DNA of 62,695 bases from positions 1 to 62,695 of the forward strand of contig UQTI01000007.1 of the NCBI GenBank assembly GCA_900543975.1, in the 5' to 3' direction. Shown one piece after another: positions 1 to 8,083 of this stretch; within the stretch, counting starts at the first letter, position 1, and every line of letters starts with the position of its first letter. The notes beneath the pieces were generated by a model, which was not told where the DNA came from, made no database searches, and saw only the letters and a program-made list of their open reading frames with translations. This DNA comes from an uncultured Prevotella sp. Lineage in GTDB: Bacteria > Bacteroidota > Bacteroidia > Bacteroidales > Bacteroidaceae. The translations under genes and the position numbers were made by a program.

Positions 1-116
1 TTTCTCCATGCCATCCAGGCTTGTTTCTCCATAGCCTCCAGGCCTGTTTCTCCATAGCCTCCAGGCCCGTTCCCTCCCATACCCTCCAAGCCCGTTTCTC
101 CTATCCTCCGAGTTTG
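1..116. repeat. Tandem array of an imperfect 23-bp unit
   Basis: Five consecutive units lie at 1-23, 24-46, 47-69, 70-94 and 95-116. Units 2 and 3 are nearly identical and the others diverge. Each starts with TTTCTCC or a variant and contains CCTCCAGGC or a variant. The array probably continues past the left edge of the window. Its last unit overlaps the 3' end of the minus-strand gene at 101-412 and supplies that gene's last codons and stop. There are no unique spacers, so it is not a CRISPR array. Confidence 0.85.
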
Positions 117-412
117 TTTTTAGCCAAGGCCGAAACATAATATTCGGCAAAGTCTTTGCGGCCCTTTCCTGCGCCACTGTCAGCCACGAGATTAGCCAGC
201 ATTCCGCACATTTCCTTCCAATTTTGGTCGGGATACATGAATTCTGCTCCGCTTACGTGAGCGCCAAGTATGGAAAAAAGCATGGGTACGAGTGGCTGAT
301 GCATGTCTTTCGACACCTGCGAGAGCAAAAGTTGCACACATTCCGTGCCTTTTCCAAGGCGTGGCATCATTGGAGGGGTGGGTTTACTGAGGTTGAATTT
401 AATATTTGTCAT
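101..412 (-). pseudogene. Truncated DUF3987/VirE-type replication protein, N-terminal part
   Basis: The 103 residues include a run like SGAEFMYPDQNWKEM followed by ANLVADSGAGKG. This resembles the N-terminal region of the large Bacteroidetes DUF3987 proteins, primase/helicase-like ATPases common on mobile elements, just where their P-loop-like segment begins. Family members run to several hundred residues, so this copy keeps only the start. The reading frame ends inside a tandem repeat, giving the tail AKNKLGG, which suggests truncation by repeat expansion or recombination. It starts at ATG 410-412. The family call is from memory of similar Prevotella proteins and is moderate; the truncation is clearer than the function. 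Confidence 0.5.
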
Positions 413-1035
413 GTTTGATAATTTGTTAAGTTGTTGAACGTAAGCCTTTTAGAGGAAGTGGGGTGTGGGCTGTCATTACAATTACAGTTATTACAGTTTA
501 ATCAACAGGGGTCGCCTATCTCTTTCTTTTTATATATAACTATTTGATTATTAATTAGTTATAAAGTTCTTAAGAAGGGGATTGTAAGATATCCACCCTA
601 TTTGTAATAACTGTAATAACTGTAATTGTAATAGCTTAGCCCGGGCTTAATTCCCCGCGTTTTCCTTTTCTGCCTGCCAGCCCGCTTCCTCTCCGAGGCC
701 TTTTTATATCCTTTCCATACAAGCCTTTTCTTTTCACGTCCCTTCCATCCAAAGCCACCCCTTGAACTTGCAAAAAAATGTGGTCATTAGTCATTTGGTC
801 ATTTGGTCATTTTGCCGTTTTTCGTGCTTGATTATTGGGTTTGTCGCTTATTTGTTGAAGATAGGCGGAAACGGAAGTAGGAGGAGAACTATTTCGTTCT
901 CCTCCTACTCCGATAGGTCTTTTCCCCTTTTACTTTATTGGTTCTGTCTTTCCCGGTCTTTTTCCGGTCTTTTCCTTCTTCCTTTTTCTTTTTCTTTTTC
1001 TTTTTCTTTCTGTCCTTCCTTCTATCTATCTATCT
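413..1035. other. Gene-free region with repeats
   Basis: I see no convincing gene here. The plus-strand frame at 762-1079 is low-complexity Ser/Phe coding from pyrimidine tracts and overlaps the end of the ClC gene. Contents are the long inverted repeat at 475-632, short TGGTCAT-type direct repeats at about 781-811, and a CT-rich tract with repeated CTTTTT and CTAT units at about 965-1034 that abuts the 3' end of the ClC gene. Confidence 0.6.
475..632. repeat. Perfect 24-bp inverted repeat with 110-bp AT-rich spacer
   Basis: The left arm is 475-498 and the right arm 609-632. The arms are exact reverse complements and each contains overlapping TTACAGTTA-type subrepeats. They sit 60-220 bp upstream of the truncated DUF3987-like gene. 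The symmetrical AT-rich layout would suit a regulator binding region, a replication-linked site or the ends of a small non-coding element; the sequence does not decide between these. Confidence 0.75.
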
Positions 1036-2850
1036 TTATTCCGCCGACAAATCTTCAACCATCTTGCGGTAGAGGCTGAACACGCGGGAGCGCGAGATGT
1101 AACCCATCAGGCGGTTGTTGACGTCGACAACAGGCAGATAGTTGGTGTTCTTGATCTCAAACTTCTTCATCACCTCCTCCATACGGTCGTTTATGCCGAC
1201 CTTGGCAGGCACAGGCGTCATGATCTGCATGACACAAAACTTGGTGTAGAGCTCAGAGCGGAACATGATGTGTCTGATCTTCGTAATGTCGACCTCGCCA
1301 AGAATGCAGCCTGCACTATCGAGGACAGGAATGAAGCTGGAGTGGCTTTTGCTGATGACGTTTACCAATTTGCCCAACGGCATGTCGGCTGTAACGGCAA
1401 TGTAGTCGTTCTCAACGACGCTGTCCAGGCTCATAAGCGTCAGCGCTGCCTTGTCGGTGTGATGGGTGATGAGCTTGCCTTGACGGGCAAGACGCATGGC
1501 GTAGATGCTGTGGGGCTCAAAAACGCTTATTGTCATCACGGAACAGGTGCTGACGATCATTAGCGGTATGAACAGATCGTAGCCGTTGGTGATCTCTGCG
1601 ATGAGGAAGATGCCTGTCAGCGGGGCGTGCATCACGCCTGCCATCACGCCTGCCATTCCCAAGAGAGTGAAATTTTTCTCAGGCACATAGAGACCCAACT
1701 GCTGTATGTTCCATATACGGGCAAAGAGAAATCCGCTGAACGCTCCGACAAACAGAGAGGGGGCAAACGTTCCGCCGCAACCGCCGCCGCCGTTGGTTGC
1801 TGACGTGGCCACCACCTTGGTGAGCACCACTAACGCCACAAAGATGATGAGGAGCTGTCCGTGACCGTAGAACAGCGAGTTGTTGAGCAGGGTGTTCCAA
1901 TCGGCTTCTGTGTTGCTGTTGAGCAGGATGTTGATGGCGCTGTAGCCCTCGCCGTAGAGCACGGGGAAGATGAAGATGAGATAGCTGAGCATCAGGCCTC
2001 CCAACAACAGTTTTGCGTAACGGTGGTCCTTTAAGCGTGCAAACACACCCTCGCACGATGTCATCATGCGTATGAAGTAGAGGCTGACCAGACCGCAGCT
2101 GACGCCGAGCAAGATGCAGGCCGGCACGCGCTCCACGATCCATTCGCCGTCAAGATGAAAGGAGAACAGCGAGTCGCTGCCCATAAAGATGTAGGTGAAG
2201 CATGTTGCCGTGACGCTTGCCACAAGGATGGGCAACAACGATGCCATGCTCAGGTCTACCATGAGCACCTCAAGGGTGAACACAAGTCCGGCTATCGGAG
2301 CCTTGAAGATGCCTGCAATGGCGGCAGCGGCGCCACAGCCCACAAGCAGCATAAGGGTCTTGTTGTCCATCTTGAACAGCTGCCCGAGGTTTGAACCTAT
2401 AGACGAGCCTGTGAGCACGATAGGTGCCTCGGCACCTACCGAGCCGCCGAACCCGATGGTTATGGCCGATGCGATGACCGATGTCCAGCAGTTGTGGGGC
2501 TTCAGCCGTGACCGTTTTGACGATATGGCGTAAAGAATGCGCGTGATGCCGTGTGAGATGTTGTCTTTCACGACATATCTCACAAAGAGCGACGTGAGGA
2601 AAATGCCTATAACTGGAAATACCAGATACAGCCAGTTGTATGTCACCGTGGTGAAGCCGGCTGTCAACAGCACCTGAATCTCTTTTATGATGAAGTGTAG
2701 GATGAAGGCAGCAACCGATGCGAAGAACCCTATGAACAACGCCAATATTATGGTCATCTGTCGGTCTGTGATGTGCTTGTCGCGCCATTCCAGCACCATG
2801 TCCATCATTGTGGGTTTTGTGTTGCCGTTATCTGTTATTGATGCTTTCAT
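1036..2850 (-). CDS. ClC-family chloride channel/transporter with CBS pair
   Basis: This 604-residue inner-membrane protein moves chloride across the cytoplasmic membrane. About ten hydrophobic segments fill residues 30-450, and two CBS domains occupy about 455-604. The gating motif GSVGAEAP puts the gate glutamate at E141. GGGGCGGTFAPSLF is the conserved second half of the pore. By alignment with the E. coli exchanger, FTLEV (residues 191-195) keeps the first glutamate (E194) but has valine at the internal proton-glutamate position, as in true channels, so coupling to protons is doubtful. It lies 23 bp after tsaC on the same strand, in a likely GH25-fmt-tsaC-clc operon. A conserved cluster of fmt, tsaC and clc is usual in Bacteroidales. 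Confidence 0.93.
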   Translation of the reverse strand: MKASITDNGNTKPTMMDMVLEWRDKHITDRQMTIILALFIGFFASVAAFILHFIIKEIQVLLTAGFTTVTYNWLYLVFPVIGIFLTSLFVRYVVKDNISHGITRILYAISSKRSRLKPHNCWTSVIASAITIGFGGSVGAEAPIVLTGSSIGSNLGQLFKMDNKTLMLLVGCGAAAAIAGIFKAPIAGLVFTLEVLMVDLSMASLLPILVASVTATCFTYIFMGSDSLFSFHLDGEWIVERVPACILLGVSCGLVSLYFIRMMTSCEGVFARLKDHRYAKLLLGGLMLSYLIFIFPVLYGEGYSAINILLNSNTEADWNTLLNNSLFYGHGQLLIIFVALVVLTKVVATSATNGGGGCGGTFAPSLFVGAFSGFLFARIWNIQQLGLYVPEKNFTLLGMAGVMAGVMHAPLTGIFLIAEITNGYDLFIPLMIVSTCSVMTISVFEPHSIYAMRLARQGKLITHHTDKAALTLMSLDSVVENDYIAVTADMPLGKLVNVISKSHSSFIPVLDSAGCILGEVDITKIRHIMFRSELYTKFCVMQIMTPVPAKVGINDRMEEVMKKFEIKNTNYLPVVDVNNRLMGYISRSRVFSLYRKMVEDLSAE

Positions 2851-2873
2851 CTTGTTTGTTCCTCCTTTTGTTT

Positions 2874-3443
2874 TTATTTGCGTATTATTGTTACCACGCC
2901 GTCTTCTGTGAGTTTTATTATGCTGCTGGGTGTGTGGGGCTTATGTTCCTGGCGTCGTGTCCAGCACACATAGTCGACAGCGTTAAGCAACTCTTCGCTT
3001 ATGTCGCAATAGTTTTGTGCTGCCGGCTCTCCGCTTATGTTGGCGCTTGTGCTCACGATTGGTTTCTGCATGCGGAAGCACAGCTCTTTAGAAAACTCCT
3101 CTTTTGTTATGCGCATGGCGATGGTTCCGTCTTGTGCCACCAGGTTTGGTGCGAGGTTCACGGCGTTGTCCAGAATTACTGTTGTTGGCTTGGTGTTAAG
3201 GTTGAGCAGGTCCCAGGCCACGTTAGGCACATTGCGCACATAACGTTGTAGACGTGCGTCTGAGTCGACGAGGCAAATGAGGGCTTTAGAGTCGTCACGC
3301 CGTTTTATTTCATACACTCTCTTTACCGCTTCGGCGTTTGTTGCGTCGCAGCCTATTCCCCATACCGTGTCGGTGGGGTAGAGGATGACGCCACCTTTGC
3401 GCATCACCTCTACAGCTTTCTTAATATCTTCCTTTGTGTTCAT
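2874..3443 (-). CDS. tsaC: L-threonylcarbamoyladenylate synthase (TsaC/Sua5/YrdC)
   Basis: It makes threonylcarbamoyl-AMP from threonine, bicarbonate and ATP, the first step of the t6A37 tRNA modification in the cytoplasm. The 189 residues match the short single-domain YrdC form. The N-terminal GGVILYPTDTVWGIGCD is the family signature, followed by KRR and STSANISGE, which line the nucleotide and threonine site. It is followed by the ClC gene after 23 bp. Upstream, 255 bp of TTTTGAA-type repeats separate it from fmt. Confidence 0.95.
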   Translation of the reverse strand: MNTKEDIKKAVEVMRKGGVILYPTDTVWGIGCDATNAEAVKRVYEIKRRDDSKALICLVDSDARLQRYVRNVPNVAWDLLNLNTKPTTVILDNAVNLAPNLVAQDGTIAMRITKEEFSKELCFRMQKPIVSTSANISGEPAAQNYCDISEELLNAVDYVCWTRRQEHKPHTPSSIIKLTEDGVVTIIRK

Positions 3444-3449
3444 TGCTAT

Positions 3450-3716
3450 ATCGATTTTGATTTTTGAATTTTGATTTTTGAATTTTGAATTATCGGCTTT
3501 CAGCCGATTTTGAGTTATCGATTTTTGAATTTTGAATTTTGAATTTTGATTTTTGATTTTTGAATTATCGGCTATGCCGATTTTGAGTTATCGATTTTTG
3601 AATTTTGAATTATCGATTTTTGATTTATCATTTTTGATCTTCCAACTCAAAATTGAACAATTCAAAATGCGCGAAGCGCACAATTCAAAACTCAAAACTC
3701 AAAACTCAAAATTCAT
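3450..3716. repeat. Low-complexity TTTTGAA/TTCAAAA repeat array
   Basis: From about 3450 to 3640 the plus strand consists of variants of GATTTTTGAATTTTGAATT mixed with copies of a TTATCGGCT-type block. From about 3640 to 3716 the same motif runs in the opposite sense (TTCAAAACTC repeated), with a short GCGCGAAGCGC palindrome near 3668. The array fills the gap between tsaC and fmt and crosses into the 3' end of fmt, whose last codons and TGA stop (3699-3701) lie in it. It could fold into a large AT-rich cruciform or hairpin. Confidence 0.85.
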
Positions 3717-4682
3717 AAATACCCTTTTCCCTTTAATATCATATCCGTTAAGGAAATCTTTCGCCATCATGCGCTTCTTTCCTGCCAGCTGCAGCTCGAC
3801 AATCTCCAACCACTTGTCTGCTGCTGCTATGAGCAGATGCTGTCCTTCGGCGCAGATGTCGCCAGGCTGGTCTTTGGCCGTAAGCGGCTTGTCGGTCTTT
3901 GCCGTGCGGAAAATTTTCATTACAACAGGCTTCTCATCGTTGTGGACAATCTCACACCATGCTCCAGGCACGGGGGAGAGTCCGCGAACAAAGTCGTAGA
4001 CCTGTTTTGCCTCCTTGTTCCAGTTGATGAGACACGTCTCCTTGAACAGCTTGGGTGCCGACTTCAGCGGCAGGTCCTCGCGTTGGGGCTGTGATGGAAC
4101 ATTGCCGTCGTTGTTGATCACGGCATCGACCGTCTCTATGCAGATGTCGGCTCCGAGCGCCATCAGACCGTCGTAGACATACTCTACGTCGGCGTTGTCG
4201 GGAATGGGAAACTCTTTCTGCATGATGATCCGTCCCGTGTCGATGTCGTGGTCAAGGAAGAATGTTGTTACGCCTGTTTTTGTTTCGCCGTTTATTACGG
4301 CCCAGTTGATTGGTGCCGCGCCGCGATACTGTGGCAACAGGGCAGCATGCACGTTGAAGGTTCCGAAGCGAGGCATTGCCCACACTATCTCCGGAAGCAT
4401 GCGGAACGCCACCACGACCTGCAGGTCGGCGTTATACGACCGCAACTCTTCCACAAAAGCGGGGTCCTTCATCTTCACAGGTTGCAGCACGGGCAGGTTG
4501 TGTGCCAATGCATATTCTTTTACCGCCGGGGCACGCAACACAGAGCCGTGTCGTCCAACAGGTTTGTCGGGCTGTGTGACAACGGCCACAACGTTGTAGC
4601 CTCCCTCAACCAAGCGCTGTAGCGAGCCTACGGCAAACTCGGGGGTGCCCATGAATATTATTCGTAATTCGTTCTTTTCCAT
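3699..4682 (-). CDS. fmt: Methionyl-tRNA formyltransferase
   Basis: It formylates initiator Met-tRNA using 10-formyl-tetrahydrofolate. The 327 residues show the N-terminal formyltransferase fold starting RIIFMGTPEFAV. The catalytic motif NVHAALLPQYRGAAP contains N110 and H112, and IDTG supplies D148, giving the usual Asn-His-Asp set. The C-terminal tRNA-binding domain ends ...GKRVFMNFEF, where NFEF and the stop come from the adjacent TTTTGA repeat array rather than from conserved sequence. It is preceded by the GH25 gene with only 15 bp between, so the two are probably co-transcribed. Confidence 0.96.
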   Translation of the reverse strand: MEKNELRIIFMGTPEFAVGSLQRLVEGGYNVVAVVTQPDKPVGRHGSVLRAPAVKEYALAHNLPVLQPVKMKDPAFVEELRSYNADLQVVVAFRMLPEIVWAMPRFGTFNVHAALLPQYRGAAPINWAVINGETKTGVTTFFLDHDIDTGRIIMQKEFPIPDNADVEYVYDGLMALGADICIETVDAVINNDGNVPSQPQREDLPLKSAPKLFKETCLINWNKEAKQVYDFVRGLSPVPGAWCEIVHNDEKPVVMKIFRTAKTDKPLTAKDQPGDICAEGQHLLIAAADKWLEIVELQLAGKKRMMAKDFLNGYDIKGKRVFMNFEF

Positions 4683-4697
4683 CGTTTTTCTTGTTCT

Positions 4698-5576
4698 TTA
4701 CCATTCGTCTTCTTGGTTGCCTATCGTGAGCTTTTTCAAGTCATAATAAGAACCGTTATATATGTTGAAGTCTACATATCCTTTTATTCCCGGCAACTTG
4801 CCTACATCTGTGTGTTGCCAAAATTTCCATTCGCCTTTATATTCTACCTTGTCCACATAATAGTGGGCAATCCAGTAGGGATAATCTTCAAAGACTGGCG
4901 TGCTGAGATATTTTTCTTTAAATTTATAATAGGTGTAGAGGATGGGCTTCACATGATACCTGTCCTCAACGATGTGTAGCCATGTGAGGATGTCTTGCTG
5001 AAAATCTTCCACGCTCTTGTCAGACGGTTTGTGTTCAACGTCGAGCACAGGCGGCAGGTCGCCTTTCTGCAACCGCACCTTGTCAAGGAAATGGTAGGCT
5101 TGTGACCGTGCTGACGATTTGTTGCTCCAAAAATGGTATGCTCCACGGATAAATCCATATTCGCGTGCCTGCATGAAGTTTTCCTTGAAGTTTTCGTCAA
5201 GGCGCGACGATCCTTCTGTCGCTTTAATCATGACAAAGCGCAACGGGCAACCTTCTATCTGTGCGTCTCGCAAGGCATCCCAGCTTATTTCGCCTTGATA
5301 GTGGGAGATGTCTATACCGTGAATCTCATAGCCTTTGGGGTAGTTGGCATCACCATAGAGCGCTCTCCATCTGAAGCCTGTGGGGCTGACAAAGAAATAG
5401 TAGAATGTCCATGCATAGAGCAATGCCACAGCCACTCCTCCTATCCACCATGCAAGCCGCATGTGGTTCTTCAGAAATCGTGCTGCCGTGCCTTGGCTTC
5501 TCTTCTGCTTGCGTCGTGGAGCGGAGGCTTTGCGTCTTGTGCCCCTTGTAGCGTGAGATGTGTTGTGTTGTGGCAT
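4698..5576 (-). CDS. Membrane-anchored GH25 lysozyme-like muramidase
   Basis: This 292-residue protein has a very basic N-terminal cytoplasmic stretch, a single membrane helix at about 42-62 and an extracytoplasmic glycoside hydrolase family 25 domain. GIDISHYQG (D89), KATEG (E121), GAYHFW and LDVEH are the strand ends that carry the acidic active-site residues of GH25, which cleave the N-acetylmuramic acid-N-acetylglucosamine bond of peptidoglycan. No cell-wall-binding repeats follow. It is the first gene of a likely operon with fmt. A role in wall turnover is inferred from the family and topology. Confidence 0.92.
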   Translation of the reverse strand: MPQHNTSHATRGTRRKASAPRRKQKRSQGTAARFLKNHMRLAWWIGGVAVALLYAWTFYYFFVSPTGFRWRALYGDANYPKGYEIHGIDISHYQGEISWDALRDAQIEGCPLRFVMIKATEGSSRLDENFKENFMQAREYGFIRGAYHFWSNKSSARSQAYHFLDKVRLQKGDLPPVLDVEHKPSDKSVEDFQQDILTWLHIVEDRYHVKPILYTYYKFKEKYLSTPVFEDYPYWIAHYYVDKVEYKGEWKFWQHTDVGKLPGIKGYVDFNIYNGSYYDLKKLTIGNQEDEW

Positions 5577-5617
5577 GAATGTTATGTTTGTTCCCTAATG
5601 TTTCTCGTCTTGTAATG

Positions 5618-5664
5618 AAAACCGCCCCGTCCGTTGGTTTGTCAACGATACGGGACGGTTTTTT
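5618..5664. terminator. Intrinsic terminator after pfp
   Basis: The arms 5618-5630 (AAACCGCCCCGT) and 5650-5662 (ACGGGACGGTTT) pair with one wobble and are flanked by A and T tracts. It lies in the gap between the PPi-phosphofructokinase stop and the GH25 start, so it most likely ends the pfp transcript on the minus strand. Confidence 0.75.
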
Positions 5665-5742
5665 ATTCGTTTCCTTTTCCTGTCCAAAAAAGATGGACAT
5701 TGTCAAGAAATCGTTCAGTAATTAATGTCTGATTGCTGAAAA

Positions 5743-7383
5743 TTAGTTCTGCTCCAATGCGAGAGTCTTTGTGGTCTGGTCGCACACTTCGCTCGGACCC
5801 CAATACTGGATAGGACCGGGATAGACGTAGCAAGTGTTCTTTGCCCACTCGTCACGATGAGCTGCGAATGTCTTGAAGGGCTTGCCGTCGAGCTCAACGA
5901 GAGCCTTGCGGATCACGGGCTTCATCTCGCCGTTACGACGCTCCATGTTCATCATCATGGTGATAGGCACACCACCGGCTTTCCACTGGTCTGTTCCGGC
6001 TGTTGTGTTCTTCACGATGGCCATGTAGCCTGTCTTGCCGTTGGCAATGAGCTGAGCAGCACTTGTGCCAAGAGCGTAGCAGTAGTCGGCGTCAAAGTTA
6101 GAAGGAGCGGCGCAACGTCCCTCGTAGCCGAAGAAGTGGTGCAGCGCAGAGAACTTTCCTGTGTACTTGCCCTCTTCCTTCCACTGAGCGAGCTTGTCGC
6201 CAACCATCTCTGACAGCAGTTTCTCTGTCTCGATGAGTGATACCTGCACGTTTCCGTGGGGGTCGCGGTCGAGAGAGAGCTGACGAGCCACACCCTCAGG
6301 GAGGGTTTCAAATGTGGCCTTGTTTGCCTCGCTGAGGTGAGAAAGGATGTACTGGCGCTGAGCGTCCTTGTCGAGATCCTTATAGTCGGCACCGTGAGCG
6401 GCGAGCAGGTCGTTGAGCTCCTGGATCAGACGGCCGATAGCGGGGATAAACTCGATGAGTCCCTCAGGGATGAGCACAACACCGAAGTTGTTGCCCTGGC
6501 TTGCGCGGTAAGCAACGGTCTCTGCGATCTGTTCTACTACCTGGTTCAGGGTGAGGTCCTTCTTCTCGATCTCCTCAGAGATGAGGCAGATGTTAGGCTG
6601 TGTCTGGAGAGCACACTCGAGAGCGATGTGTGAAGCAGAGCGGCCCATGAGCTTGATGAAGTGCCAGTATTTGCGTGCTGAGTTGCAGTCGCGCTCAATG
6701 TTGCCAATCACCTCAGCGTAGGTCTTGCAAGCTGTGTCGAAGCCGAAAGAGGTCTCGATCTGGTCGTTCTTCAAGTCGCCGTCGATGGTCTTGGGGCAGC
6801 CGATAACCTGAACGCCGTAGTTCTTTGCAGCATAATATTCTGCCAGCACACAAGCGTTGGTGTTAGAGTCGTCACCGCCAATGATCACGAGAGCCTTGAT
6901 GTCGAGCTCGCGCAGAATCTCGATACCCTTCTCAAACTGGCTTACCTCTTCGAGCTTGGTACGACCTGAACCGATGAGGTCGAAACCGCCGGTGTTACGA
7001 TAGTCGGCAATGAGCTCGTCGGTAATCTCAATGTATTTGTGGTCAACAAGACCGCCAGGACCCATAAGGAAACCATAGAGACGGTTCTCGGGGTTCAGCT
7101 TCTTAACCTCGTCAAAGAGGCCAGAGATCACGTTGTGACCGCCAGGAGCCTGACCGCCGCTGAGGATAACACCTACGTTCATGGCCTTGTGAGTTTCTGT
7201 TTCTGCGGGAACAAACTCTACGAGAGGCATTCCGTATGTGTTAGGGAAGAGCTTCTTGATCTCCTCCTGGTTGTCAACGCTCTGTGTGGCAGCGCCTTCC
7301 TTGATTGTTACAGCACCCTGAAGAGCCTTGGGCAGCTTAGGCTGATAAGCGGCTCTTTCTTTCTGCAATGCACTTTTTTCCAT
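5743..7383 (-). CDS. pfp: PPi-dependent 6-phosphofructokinase
   Basis: It interconverts fructose 6-phosphate and fructose 1,6-bisphosphate with pyrophosphate, a reversible glycolytic step in the cytoplasm. The 546 residues match the long PPi-PFK form. GGQAPGGHN lies at 76-84, GGDDSNT at 169-175 and PKTIDGDL at 197-204. The second Asp of GGDDS and the Lys of PKTIDGD mark PPi rather than ATP use. It is transcribed alone, with a candidate promoter at 7470-7477 and a terminator downstream. Use of PPi fits the energy-saving glycolysis of anaerobic Bacteroidales. Confidence 0.95.
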   Translation of the reverse strand: MEKSALQKERAAYQPKLPKALQGAVTIKEGAATQSVDNQEEIKKLFPNTYGMPLVEFVPAETETHKAMNVGVILSGGQAPGGHNVISGLFDEVKKLNPENRLYGFLMGPGGLVDHKYIEITDELIADYRNTGGFDLIGSGRTKLEEVSQFEKGIEILRELDIKALVIIGGDDSNTNACVLAEYYAAKNYGVQVIGCPKTIDGDLKNDQIETSFGFDTACKTYAEVIGNIERDCNSARKYWHFIKLMGRSASHIALECALQTQPNICLISEEIEKKDLTLNQVVEQIAETVAYRASQGNNFGVVLIPEGLIEFIPAIGRLIQELNDLLAAHGADYKDLDKDAQRQYILSHLSEANKATFETLPEGVARQLSLDRDPHGNVQVSLIETEKLLSEMVGDKLAQWKEEGKYTGKFSALHHFFGYEGRCAAPSNFDADYCYALGTSAAQLIANGKTGYMAIVKNTTAGTDQWKAGGVPITMMMNMERRNGEMKPVIRKALVELDGKPFKTFAAHRDEWAKNTCYVYPGPIQYWGPSEVCDQTTKTLALEQN

Positions 7384-7469
7384 AAAAATAAATGTAAAAC
7401 TTTATTGTTGTTGTTTTAAATTGATCTTTCCGCTTGTGAGAAACCGGACCTAATGCCTAAATTTCCATG

Positions 7470-7477
7470 CAAAAGTA
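7470..7477 (-). promoter_or_regulatory. Candidate -7 element for pfp
   Basis: On the minus strand this reads TACTTTTG, matching the Bacteroidetes -7 consensus TAnnTTTG. It would start transcription about 80 bp upstream of the pfp ATG. A -33 TTTG is not clear. Confidence 0.5.
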
Positions 7478-7549
7478 CGCTTTTTCTCTGAGATATTGAA
7501 AGAAAAGGAAAAGAAAACGCTTTTTTGTCATATTTTTTTAGTGTTTCTT

Positions 7550-7579
7550 TTTGCAATTACCATTTTTTTCCTATCTTTG
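7550..7579 (+). promoter_or_regulatory. Bacteroidetes-type promoter for the 7606 gene
   Basis: TTTG at 7550-7553 and TATCTTTG at 7572-7579 are 18 bp apart, a good -33/-7 pair. Transcription would begin about 20 bp upstream of the ATG at 7606, which supports that start over the in-frame extension upstream. Confidence 0.7.
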
Positions 7580-7605
7580 AGCACGAATTAAAACAAACAA
7601 TCAAT

Positions 7606-7878
7606 ATGGCAAACAAGCGTAAACTTAAGAGAACCATCAATTATGTGTGCGGCGACCTGTTCGCCGAGTGTGTAGCAACATCGCTTTACAGCGGCAAACA
7701 AGAGGCCGAGAATGTCAATGCTCTCTTGGCTGCTGTTCTTACCATGCATAGCGATTTCGTGTGTCGTGTGTCGCATCCTGAGCCTGGAATGACAGCCAAG
7801 GTTTACTATAAGAAACTGATAGCCGATTTCCGCAAGCATGTGGAAGAACTTACAGACCAAGTGGCCAATATCGGCTAA
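7606..7878 (+). CDS. Small conserved hypothetical protein
   Basis: This 90-residue soluble protein begins MANKRKLKRTINYVC and looks mostly helical, with a basic N-terminus and no signal peptide. I recognise it as the kind of short protein seen next to housekeeping genes in Bacteroidales but cannot name a domain. The start at 7606 is chosen because a clear promoter ends about 20 bp upstream. It is followed by a 24-bp tandem repeat and a terminator, so it is probably a single-gene transcript. Confidence 0.75.
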   Translation: MANKRKLKRTINYVCGDLFAECVATSLYSGKQEAENVNALLAAVLTMHSDFVCRVSHPEPGMTAKVYYKKLIADFRKHVEELTDQVANIG

Positions 7879-7899
7879 CCAACTGCAAACACCGTTAAA

Positions 7900-7957
7900 G
7901 ACGCGCTCTTCACAGCAGCGCAAGACACGCTCTTGACAGCAGCGCAAGACACGCGAC
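7900..7957. repeat. Two and a half copies of a 24-bp direct repeat
   Basis: Units lie at 7900-7923 and 7924-7947 (22 of 24 identical), with a partial third at 7948-7957. The shared core is ACAGCAGCGCAA. It lies in the 3' untranslated region of the small gene at 7606-7878. Confidence 0.8.
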
Positions 7958-7997
7958 AAATTGTTGTAGAGCGAAGCTAATGGTATGGTTAATGGCG

Positions 7998-8051
7998 AAA
8001 AGTTAAAGAAGGCAAAAGCTCATGTCGGGCAATGTCTTCTTTAACTTTTTT
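7998..8051 (+). terminator. Intrinsic terminator
   Basis: The arms 7998-8011 (AAAAGTTAAAGAAG) and 8037-8051 (CTTCTTTAACTTTTT) are complementary with a 25-base loop and end in a T tract. It closes the transcript of the small gene before the acyltransferase at 8084. Confidence 0.75.
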
Positions 8052-8083
8052 GGTTATTTTAAAATAAACTTTTATATAAAAAT

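Noticed and set aside
1..116. CRISPR array
   Set aside because: The repeat units are directly adjacent with no spacers, and no cas genes are in the window.
762..1079. Plus-strand frame of 105 codons in the gene-free region
   Set aside because: It codes low-complexity Ser/Phe from CT-rich tracts and overlaps the end of the ClC gene.
3450..3716. CRISPR or coding repeat
   Set aside because: The array is simple AT-rich sequence in both orientations with no spacers and no open frame.
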